NCBI GenBank assembly: GCA_023480605.1
Contig: JAMCWS010000080.1
Location: 1 to 21,287, forward strand
Direction: 5' to 3'
DNA: 21,287 nucleotides
DNA from: a bacterium
GTDB lineage: Bacteria; Sumerlaeota; Sumerlaeia; MVZB01
How positions within the stretch are numbered: position 1 is the stretch's first letter; the number at the start of each line of letters is the position of its first letter. The notes under the pieces are model-generated. The model was not told the origin of the DNA. It did not search any database and saw nothing but the letters and a program-made list of their open reading frames with translations. Positions 14,649 to 21,287 of the stretch are shown piece by piece. The position numbers and the translations under genes were made by a program.

Positions 14649-16442
14649 ATGGCAGATCCCAAACAACCCGAAAAAAAGACCCCTGGCATCGTCGCCACAC
14701 CATCGGAACTCGCTGTCAAGGCGAATGACAAAAACCGCAACCTGGTCAAAACCGGCGCCAAGAAGGATTTACTGCAAATGGCCGGCGGCGACAAGGCCTT
14801 GCAGACCTGGGTGAGTCAGTTCGATGCCGAAGGCGCGGCCCGGATGCGGCAGGAGTTGGTGACCACCGGCTACATGGAGGAAGGCGACATCTTGGATGTC
14901 ATCGCCGCCGGGGCGGGGATGGAAAAGGTGCTCCTGAGCGCGCATGACATCCCGGCGGAGGTCATCGGCGAGGTAACCCCGGAAATCGCGCGCAAATACA
15001 ACGTCGTGCCGGTCCGGGCCACGGCAAACGAGTTGTGGCTGGCCATCTCCGACCCGCATAACGTCCAGATCCTCGACGACGTAGCCCGGATACTCAACAA
15101 GCACGTCCACGGCATGGTGACTACCGAAGACGAGATCGAGCGGGCGCTCAAGCGTTATTATGCCTCCGATAATATTACGGGCATCTACGAGACGCTGGCC
15201 GAGAGCGACGACCCTGCGGCTTACGCCAAGAAGTGGGACGAAATCGACCTGACGGAAAAAGAATCCGACGACATCCAACCCCCCGTCGTCAAGTATGTCG
15301 ACCTGATCTTCGCCGCCGCCGTTCACGACCGCGCCAGCGACATTCACGTCGAGCCCACCCGCCATGGGGTGACGATCCGCTTCCGCATCGATGGCGTGCT
15401 TCACGAGGTGCCGAGTCCACCGCGCAAGTGGCAGAACGCGATCATCTCGCGCCTCAAAGTCATGGCCGGCATGGACCTGGCCGAAAAGCGGGTTCCCCTG
15501 GACGGCCGCATCCGCCTGACGACGGCCGATAAGAAACTCGACCTGCGCGTCTCCTCGCTGCCGACCATCTTCGGCGAGTCGATCGTCATGCGTATCCTGG
15601 ACCAGTCCCAGGTCATGATGGGTCTGGAAGACGTGGGTTTCTTGCCCAATTCGGTTCGGCTGTTCAAGGAACTGATCAAGGCGCCCAACGGCGTTATTTT
15701 GATGACGGGGCCGACCGGGTCGGGCAAGACGACGACGCTTTACGCGGCCCTGAGTGTGCTCAACACGCCCGAAAACAAGCTGGTCACCCTCGAGGATCCC
15801 GTCGAGTATCAGATTCCGGGCATCAACCAGATTCAGATCAATACGGATATCGGCCTGGACTTTCCGATGGGTCTGCGCTCGGTGCTGCGCCAGTCGCCCG
15901 ACGTGATCCTGGTCGGTGAGATCCGTGACCGCGAAACGGCCGAAAACGCCGTCCGCGCCGCGCTGACCGGCCACCTGGTGTTCTCGACGCTGCACACCAA
16001 CGACGCGCCCAGTTCGACGGTGCGTCTGATCGACATGGGCATCAAGCCTTATCTGGTGGCCAGTTCGCTGCACGCCGTCATCGCCCAACGCCTCGTGCGC
16101 CGCATCTGCGGTTCGTGCAAGGAGGCCTATCATCCGCCGGCCGAGGCCATCGTGGAGATGGCCCACGATCCCGATGAATTTCGCAACGTCGATTTCTTCC
16201 GAGGCCGGGGGTGCGAGCGCTGCAACCACAACGCCTATCGCGGGCGCACGGCCATCCACGAAATCATGGTCATGGACCCCGACCTGCGGCGGCGGGTCAT
16301 CCGCAGCGAGCCGGCCTCGCGCATCAAGCGCGCGGCCCTGGCTAAAGGCATGCTGTCGCTGCGCATGGACGGGTGGGAGAAGGTGCTGCTGGGCTGGACG
16401 ACGATCGACGAGGTATTGCGCATCACCCAGAGCGACGTGTAA
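14649..16442 (+). CDS. pilB: Type IV pilus assembly/secretion ATPase, PilB/GspE family (first copy)
   Basis: 597 residues. Such ATPases form hexamers at the inner membrane that drive pilus or pseudopilus extension. Residues about 1-60 are charged and probably flexible; about 70-175 correspond to the GspE/PilB N-terminal domain (VTPEIARKYNVVPVRA), without an obvious R-L-G-x-x-L cyclic-di-GMP motif. The core has SDIHVEPT, Walker A GPTGSGKTT (354-362), Asp box TLEDPVEY, Walker B DVILVGEIRD, His box GHLVFSTLHT, and a zinc tetracysteine CGSC (487-490) and CERC (522-525). All catalytic elements are intact. AAAGAAAG-type purines precede ATG 14649. It heads a run of four related genes; platform (pilC) and alignment genes are missing here. 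Confidence 0.92.
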   Translation: MADPKQPEKKTPGIVATPSELAVKANDKNRNLVKTGAKKDLLQMAGGDKALQTWVSQFDAEGAARMRQELVTTGYMEEGDILDVIAAGAGMEKVLLSAHDIPAEVIGEVTPEIARKYNVVPVRATANELWLAISDPHNVQILDDVARILNKHVHGMVTTEDEIERALKRYYASDNITGIYETLAESDDPAAYAKKWDEIDLTEKESDDIQPPVVKYVDLIFAAAVHDRASDIHVEPTRHGVTIRFRIDGVLHEVPSPPRKWQNAIISRLKVMAGMDLAEKRVPLDGRIRLTTADKKLDLRVSSLPTIFGESIVMRILDQSQVMMGLEDVGFLPNSVRLFKELIKAPNGVILMTGPTGSGKTTTLYAALSVLNTPENKLVTLEDPVEYQIPGINQIQINTDIGLDFPMGLRSVLRQSPDVILVGEIRDRETAENAVRAALTGHLVFSTLHTNDAPSSTVRLIDMGIKPYLVASSLHAVIAQRLVRRICGSCKEAYHPPAEAIVEMAHDPDEFRNVDFFRGRGCERCNHNAYRGRTAIHEIMVMDPDLRRRVIRSEPASRIKRAALAKGMLSLRMDGWEKVLLGWTTIDEVLRITQSDV

Positions 16443-16568
16443 GGATTCTACGAAGAAGGAGCGTATGAATCGAGGACGAGTGAAGCGACAGTGGTCGCTA
16501 TGCGTGATTACGCGTGACAGTTTCCGGAAATGGATTGCCCAAAGTACAAGGGGAGACCGGGTTTTTTT

Positions 16569-17705
16569 ATGGATATCAATGAAATGCTCAAAATCATGGT
16601 CGATCGCGATGCGGCCGACCTTCACCTGCGCGTGAACAAGGCTCCATGCATCCGCTTGCACGGTGACTTCGAGCCGCTGGAACCGAAGCCGCTAACGCCC
16701 GAAGACACCGAGCGCCTGATGAAGGAGATCACCCCGCCGCGCAACCAGCAGCAGCTTCAGGAGCAGGGCAGCACGGACTTCGCCTACGCCTTCAGCGAGC
16801 AGGCCCGCTTCCGTACCAACGTGTTCCGCTGTTTCGGCAACATCGGCATCGTCATGCGCCTCATTCCTACCCGTATCTTCACCTTCGAACAACTCGGTCT
16901 GCCCAAGGATTCGATTTATCCGATCCTCCAGTCCCAACGCGGCATGGTTATCGTGACCGGCCCGACCGGCTCGGGAAAAACGACCTCGCTGGCGACGATG
17001 ATCGACTGGATCAACGCCAACCGCTCGGTGCACATCATCACCATTGAAGACCCCATCGAATACACGCACGTCCACAAGCGGGCCATCGTCTCGCACCGCG
17101 AACTGCACGTCGACACCCCCTCGTTCGCCAACGCGCTGCGCGGCGCGCTGCGCCAGGACCCCGACGTCATCCTAGTCGGTGAAATGCGCGACTTGGAAAC
17201 GATGGAGGCGGCCATCACGGCCGCTGAAACGGGCCACCTGGTTTTCGGCACGCTGCACACCATCGGCGCGGCGACCACCGTGGACCGTATCATCGACCAG
17301 TTCCCCGCCAACCAGCAGGAGCAGATCCGCTCGGTGCTTGCCGTGGCCCTGTCGAGCATCATCTCCCAGACGCTGCTGCCCAAGGCCTCGGGCAAGGGGC
17401 GCGTGGCGGCCTTCGAGATCCTGCACAACAACTCCGCCGTCGCCAACCTGATCCGCGAGAAGAAAACCAACCGCATCACCTCGGTTATCCAGACCAGCGC
17501 CAAGCAGGGCATGATCACCCTGGACGATTATCTGCTGATGCTCTATCGCAAGGGAGTCATCACCGGGTCGGTCTGCCTCGAACGGGCTCAGAACTACGAT
17601 GAAATGCGCAAGAGCATGATGGGCCAGGGCTTCGCCGGCGAAAACGGCGGCGAAAACGGCGGTCAGAAGGCCACCGGCAACAAGGCTCCGGCCGAAGAGT
17701 ATTGA
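16569..17705 (+). CDS. pilT: Pilus retraction ATPase PilT
   Basis: 378 residues from ATG 16569; the frame opens at 16530, but MDINEMLKIMVDRDAADLHL is the normal PilT N-terminus and GGGGAG lies upstream (about 13 bases, rather long, with a seven-T run directly before the ATG). Motifs: Walker A GPTGSGKTT (131-139), Asp box TIEDPIEY, Walker B DVILVGEMRD, His box GHLVFGTLHT, the C-terminal NLIREKK that matches the PilT AIRNLIRE region, and a Gly/Asn/Glu-rich tail (GGENGG repeats) after residue 350. No zinc cysteines, as expected for PilT. It is placed between two PilB genes, so extension and retraction motors are co-encoded. Confidence 0.93.
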   Translation: MDINEMLKIMVDRDAADLHLRVNKAPCIRLHGDFEPLEPKPLTPEDTERLMKEITPPRNQQQLQEQGSTDFAYAFSEQARFRTNVFRCFGNIGIVMRLIPTRIFTFEQLGLPKDSIYPILQSQRGMVIVTGPTGSGKTTSLATMIDWINANRSVHIITIEDPIEYTHVHKRAIVSHRELHVDTPSFANALRGALRQDPDVILVGEMRDLETMEAAITAAETGHLVFGTLHTIGAATTVDRIIDQFPANQQEQIRSVLAVALSSIISQTLLPKASGKGRVAAFEILHNNSAVANLIREKKTNRITSVIQTSAKQGMITLDDYLLMLYRKGVITGSVCLERAQNYDEMRKSMMGQGFAGENGGENGGQKATGNKAPAEEY

Positions 17706-17775
17706 TGGAGATTCGCGCCGCCCGGTTCCCCCCAATGGGCGCCGGGGCAACTCAACGGGAAAAGAAGTCGGAAAA

Positions 17776-19791
17776 ATGGGTAAAAAATTATTCCGGTTTT
17801 TCAGCGACCCAGCCGCCCGGCGATCCGCCGCGGCGGGAGGGACGGCCAGCATCCTGGAAACCGAAGCCGCCGCCAGCGTCGAGTCCAAGATGCGCCAACT
17901 GATCAAGCGCGACTACACCCCCGACCAGATCGAAGCGCTCAAGACCATCACGAGCGACGAGGGCGCGGCCCATTACGACGAACAGCCGGTGGCCGTGCAG
18001 GAGGTCGTGGCGCCCAACGCCGACATGCTCCAGATCATCGCCGAGCAAACCGGCCTGCGGCTGATCAACCTATCGGCCTATCCCAAGGCCGACTTTCGCC
18101 TGCGCTCGATGATCGGCGCCCAGCAAGCCAAATCGATGCGGGTCGTACCGGTCGAAGAGGCCGAGGACGGCCGGCTGGTGGTCGCCATCGCCGATCCCTC
18201 CAACCCGATGATCGCCGACGACCTGCGGCTGATCCTGGGGCGCGAGGTCGAGACCGTCATCGCCGACGAAACCGAGATCGAAGAGCGGATCGAGTTGTAT
18301 TACGGCATGGGCGACCAGTCGCTCGAGGGATTGCTCGAAAAGGAGCAGGAGATCTCGACCGACGAAAACGTCATCACCACGATGCACGCCGAAATCGACC
18401 TGAGCGACCTCGAGGCGATCGCCAGTTCCGAGCCGATCATCAAGCTGGTCAACATTCTGCTGATGAAGGCCATCAACGACCGCTCCAGCGACATCCACAT
18501 CGAGCCGTTCCCCTCGTTCATCCGTGTTCGCTACCGCGTCGACGGCGTGCTGCGCGAGTTGCCCTCGCCCCCGCGCAGCCAGTTGGTGGCGATCATCTCG
18601 CGCATCAAAGTCATGTCGAACATGAACATCTCCGAGAGCCGCCTGCCCCAGGACGGCCGCATCAAGCTCAACATCGAGGGGCGCGAGGTCGACATGCGCG
18701 TCAGCACCGTGCCCACCGTGCACGGCGAAGCCATCGTGATGCGCGTGCTCGACAAAAGCATGATGATGGTCGGCATCGGCAAGATCGGCATGCTCGACGA
18801 GGTGCTCGAACGGTTCAAGAAAATCATCCTCAAACCCAACGGCATTCTGCTGGTGACGGGGCCGACCGGGTGCGGCAAAACGACGACGCTCTACGCCGCC
18901 CTGGCCGAAGTCAAGGACCCGGGCGAAAAACTGATCACCACCGAAGACCCGGTCGAGTATGAACTCGACGGCATCCAGCAGGTCAACATCAACGAAAACG
19001 TCGGCCTGACCTTCGCCCGGTGCCTGCGCTCGATTCTGCGCCAGGACCCCGACAAGGTGCTGGTGGGCGAAATCCGCGACGTCGAGACGGCCCAAATTTC
19101 CGTCCAGGCCTCGCTGACCGGCCACCTGGTCTTCTCCACGCTGCACACCAACTCGGCGGCCGCCACCGTCACCCGTCTGCTCGACATGGGCGTCGAGCCC
19201 TTCTTAATCACCTCGTCGCTCGAGGCGATCGTCGGCCAACGTCTTGTGCGCACGATCTGCAGCAACTGCAAGCGGCCCTATACGCCCACCGAGGATGAAC
19301 TGCGCGATTTCGGCGTCACGCTTAAAGATGTCCGTGAACAGGGCATCTCATTCTATCACGGCGATGGCTGCGAGGAATGCAATCATACCGGTTATCACGG
19401 CCGGCTGGGGATTTTCGAACTGCTCGAAGTGACCGATGAGATCCGGGAACTGATCCTCGAGCGCGCGACGACCGACGAAATCCAGGATATGGCCCTGCGT
19501 CAGGGAATGATCAGCATGCGGCGTGACGGCTGGATCAAAGCGTGCATGGGCATCACCACACTGTCGGAGATCGCCCGCCAGACTCCCAAGGAGAGCGAAG
19601 CGGTGCGACTCGAAGCCGAATCAACGGAAGAGGCCGAACCCGAAGCCGAGCCCGCCAAAGTCAAACCGGTTCCCGAAGCGCTGCCCAAGCCGGCGCCTAA
19701 ACTCGATCGAAAGCGCATGCAGATCGAAGGCGAGGCTGCCATGCCGGCTTATCAAGCCGGCGACGCCCAGCGCAAGGCCCAAGGCGGCTGA
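17776..19791 (+). CDS. Type IV pilus assembly/secretion ATPase, PilB/GspE family (second copy)
   Basis: 671 residues, about 70 longer than the first copy. Residues about 60-175 match the GspE/PilB N-terminal domain (LRLINLSAYP, VVPVEEAEDGRLVVAIADP). The core has SSDIHIEPF, Walker A GPTGCGKTT (362-370), Asp box TTEDPVEY, Walker B DKVLVGEIRD, His box GHLVFSTLHT and zinc cysteines CSNC (495-498) and CEEC (532-535). A C-terminal extension of about 75 residues, rich in Glu, Ala, Pro and Lys (from about residue 595), has no counterpart in the first copy. All catalytic motifs are intact. It starts 70 bases after pilT and ends 8 bases before the next gene, indicating one transcript. It may serve a second pilus-like or type II system, or pair with the first copy; sequence alone cannot say. 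Confidence 0.9.
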   Translation: MGKKLFRFFSDPAARRSAAAGGTASILETEAAASVESKMRQLIKRDYTPDQIEALKTITSDEGAAHYDEQPVAVQEVVAPNADMLQIIAEQTGLRLINLSAYPKADFRLRSMIGAQQAKSMRVVPVEEAEDGRLVVAIADPSNPMIADDLRLILGREVETVIADETEIEERIELYYGMGDQSLEGLLEKEQEISTDENVITTMHAEIDLSDLEAIASSEPIIKLVNILLMKAINDRSSDIHIEPFPSFIRVRYRVDGVLRELPSPPRSQLVAIISRIKVMSNMNISESRLPQDGRIKLNIEGREVDMRVSTVPTVHGEAIVMRVLDKSMMMVGIGKIGMLDEVLERFKKIILKPNGILLVTGPTGCGKTTTLYAALAEVKDPGEKLITTEDPVEYELDGIQQVNINENVGLTFARCLRSILRQDPDKVLVGEIRDVETAQISVQASLTGHLVFSTLHTNSAAATVTRLLDMGVEPFLITSSLEAIVGQRLVRTICSNCKRPYTPTEDELRDFGVTLKDVREQGISFYHGDGCEECNHTGYHGRLGIFELLEVTDEIRELILERATTDEIQDMALRQGMISMRRDGWIKACMGITTLSEIARQTPKESEAVRLEAESTEEAEPEAEPAKVKPVPEALPKPAPKLDRKRMQIEGEAAMPAYQAGDAQRKAQGG

Positions 19792-19799
19792 GCACCTCG

Positions 19800-20576
19800 A
19801 TGGCGCGTCGGCGTTTACACCAAATCGGCCTGACCGACCCCATGCACCGGCGCCTGGCCGGTATGCTGGGCTCCCCTCGGTCGGGCCTTTTTTTAGTCGC
19901 CGGGCCACCTCGCAGCGGCCGCACCACCACGCTCAACGCCATCCTGTTCGGCATCGACGCCTACCGGTACCACCCCCCCACGGGCATCCGCCCCCTGACC
20001 GATGTGGCGGTCATCGAAGGCCTCGACGACGCCCGACGGGCCGAGGACGCCTTGCGCCGCGTGCACGCCGGCCAGCGGGTCTACGCCACTTCGCAGGCTT
20101 GCCACGCGAGCCAGGCCGTGGACCTGCTGCGGCAATTCGGCTGGCCGCCGGGCGACCTATCCGGCAACCTGCTGGGCGTGACGTGCCAGCGACTGGGCGA
20201 TGCCATCTGTCCGGTCTGCCGCGAGCCGCTGGCCGAAGGCGCCGCCGAAGCCGCGTGGCGATTTGCCGACTACCTGCCCGGACTGCTGATCGACGAGGTC
20301 GACCCGGGAACCTTTTGGGAAGCCCGCGGCTGCGCGCGTTGCCGTAACCTTGGAATGACCGGAAGGTTGGGAGTCTTCGAGTTAAGTGAGTTTGCACCCG
20401 CCGAAACGACGGCGGGGAAGGGCAAAACTGCACCGGGGGTCTTGCCCCTTGCCGACCCGGCCGCGCCGTTGCTGACCGACTGTTGGCGCAAGGTTCGCGC
20501 CGGCCGGCTGTCGTGCCGCGAGGGCCTGCGCCTCATGGCCGAAATCCGCGACGCCGGTCGATTAGGGGCCGTCTGA
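19800..20576 (+). CDS. Degenerate PilB/GspE-like protein lacking ATPase motifs but keeping the zinc site
   Basis: 258 residues that align only with the C-terminal half of PilB. The P-loop reads GPPRSGRTT (35-43): the essential lysine is Arg41. Only about 24 residues separate it from the Walker B position, against about 55 in the intact copies, so the Asp box is gone. Walker B reads DVAVIEGLDD instead of DVILVGEIRD, and the His box GQRVYATSQA lacks both histidines. The following TCQRLGDA, the cysteine pairs CPVC (137-140) and CARC (178-181), and GRLGVFEL (188-195) are well kept. I infer a non-hydrolysing paralogue rather than a broken gene: the frame is open throughout, starts 8 bases after the second PilB gene, and GC-rich codon use matches the neighbours. 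It may be a regulatory or structural partner of the motors. Confidence 0.8.
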   Translation: MARRRLHQIGLTDPMHRRLAGMLGSPRSGLFLVAGPPRSGRTTTLNAILFGIDAYRYHPPTGIRPLTDVAVIEGLDDARRAEDALRRVHAGQRVYATSQACHASQAVDLLRQFGWPPGDLSGNLLGVTCQRLGDAICPVCREPLAEGAAEAAWRFADYLPGLLIDEVDPGTFWEARGCARCRNLGMTGRLGVFELSEFAPAETTAGKGKTAPGVLPLADPAAPLLTDCWRKVRAGRLSCREGLRLMAEIRDAGRLGAV

Positions 20577-20775
20577 ATCCGCCGCCGGCCGTCTTGCCGG
20601 TTTCCCTCTCCGCGACGCGCCCCGCGCAAAAATCATAATGCATATTTAGTGCTTGATTTTTTATGAGTTGTACGACTAAATTGAAAACCGAAGCGTTTCA
20701 AATCACGTTAACCCGATTGTAACTTGGCAATCGTCGATACATGCCAACACATTCAACCACGCGAGGTTCTGAAAC
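20577..20775 (+). promoter_or_regulatory. AT-rich promoter region before tssB
   Basis: 199 bases, markedly AT-rich from about 20630 to 20720. A candidate pair is TTGATT (20653-20658) and TAAATT (20677-20682) with an 18-base spacer, each 4 of 6. No good sigma-54 site (TGGCAC then TTGC) was found. It separates the ATPase cluster from tssB and probably starts a new transcript. Confidence 0.4.
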
Positions 20776-21264
20776 ATGGCGAGAGAAGGATCCGTCGCAC
20801 CGCAGGAACGGGTAAACATTGTTTACAAGCCGGCCACCGGCGGCGCCCAGGAGGAAATCGAACTGCCGCTCAAGCTGTTGATGATGGGCGACTACACCTT
20901 GCGCGAAGATGACCGGCCCCTTGAGGATCGCGAGCCGATCAACGTCGACAAGGACAATTTCGACGAAGTCTTGCGCAACCAGAAGCTGCGGCTGAATCTT
21001 GACGTCCAGAACAAGCTCGTTGAAGATCCCGAAGCGCAAATGGCCGTCGATTTGAAGTTCGACTCGATCAAGGATTTCGAACCCGAGTCGATCGCCCGCC
21101 AGATTCCGGAAACGGCCAAACTGCTGGAACTGCGCCAGGCTTTGTCGTCGCTGAAGGCCCCGCTGGCCAACAAGCTCGAGTTCCGTAAAAAGATTGAAAG
21201 CATACTTGCCGACGACGCCGCCCGCCAGAAGCTCCTGAACGAGCTGGGTCTGGGTGGCGAGTGA
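20776..21264 (+). CDS. tssB: Type VI secretion system contractile sheath small subunit TssB (VipA)
   Basis: 162 residues, the usual length. TssB and TssC form the contractile sheath that fires the Hcp tube. Diagnostic stretches are RVNIVYKPATGGAQEEIELP (13-32), LKLLMMGDYT (33-42), the D-D-R-P-L-E-D-R-E-P-I-N-V-D-K-D-N-F run (45-62), LKFDSIKDFEPESIARQIP (92-110) and a C-terminal helical hairpin ending LLNELGLGG. ATG 20776 has GAGG 9 bases upstream. The order fits tssB as the first gene of a sheath operon; tssC would be expected within the next few hundred bases, outside the window. Confidence 0.94.
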   Translation: MAREGSVAPQERVNIVYKPATGGAQEEIELPLKLLMMGDYTLREDDRPLEDREPINVDKDNFDEVLRNQKLRLNLDVQNKLVEDPEAQMAVDLKFDSIKDFEPESIARQIPETAKLLELRQALSSLKAPLANKLEFRKKIESILADDAARQKLLNELGLGGE

Positions 21265-21287
21265 CGAAGCGACCGCCGGCGCCGCCG

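Noticed and set aside
16562..16568. Seven-T run directly before the pilT start, and another in the degenerate PilB-like gene near 19888, as phase-variable tracts
   Set aside because: Seven bases is short for slippage control; the first is outside the coding region and the second leaves the frame intact. There is no comparative evidence.
14769..16661. 630-codon open frame on the minus strand opposite pilB
   Set aside because: It lies opposite an unmistakable PilB gene; strong GC bias at third positions makes long antisense frames. Its translation is low-complexity in His, Asp, Arg and Gln, with no family motif. The same applies to minus-strand frames at 5908-6702, 11901-13037 and 18070-19146.
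20700..20760. Sigma-54 promoter before tssB (CTTGGCAATCG near 20723)
   Set aside because: The -24 half is partial, and the GC of the -12 element is missing at the required spacing.
1..21287. CRISPR arrays, tRNA or rRNA genes, insertion sequences, integrase or attachment sites
   Set aside because: None seen: no regularly spaced repeats, no transposase or recombinase motifs, and no cloverleaf or rRNA-like sequence recognised by eye.

Overview
The window is GC-rich (low to mid 60s percent by eye) bacterial chromosome with tightly packed genes on both strands. Lipid-carrier and phospholipid synthesis genes, a D-Ala-D-Ala carboxypeptidase-like enzyme, type IV pilus motor ATPases and a type VI secretion sheath gene point to a Gram-negative-type, twitching or pilus-assembling bacterium. 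I cannot name the phylum. Gene order does not match a familiar proteobacterial pattern (for example rimM is not followed by trmD/rplS), so a less-studied lineage is plausible.

Layout. 1-686 (+): tail of a KH-domain RNA-binding protein (khpA) and rimM. 722-3510 (-): a probable operon uppS - cdsA - enolase-superfamily protein with an altered active site. 3741-5279 (+): an exported formylglycine-dependent sulfatase. 5491-8982 (+): a PilT-like ATPase, a LolD/MacB-type ABC ATPase without a permease beside it, folK, and a secreted M15 (VanY-like) peptidase. 8983-9375 is a non-coding stretch with direct repeats and a strong hairpin, leading into a single-domain receiver protein with non-standard acidic residues, then a small unknown protein. 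10444-11556 (-): an exported fusion of a cyclophilin and an FKBP domain. 11925-14304 (+): a receiver-histidine-kinase protein lacking a recognisable G1 box, overlapping an amidohydrolase.

14649-20576 (+) is the centrepiece: four consecutive secretion-ATPase-family genes, PilB - PilT - PilB - a short PilB-derived protein. The fourth has lost its N-terminal domain, the Walker A lysine (now arginine), the Asp box and the His box, but kept the four zinc-ligand cysteines. No pilC, pilM-Q, pilD or pilin gene lies in the window, so this is a motor-only cluster. With the upstream PilT-like gene, the window holds five members of the family. After an AT-rich promoter-like gap comes tssB, probably the first gene of a type VI secretion locus continuing beyond the window.

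The strongest candidates for something undescribed are the degenerate PilB-like protein and its motor cluster, the enolase-like protein with lost catalytic residues, the dual-family PPIase, and the structured leader ahead of the receiver gene. All function calls rest on reading motifs by eye; no database search was run.
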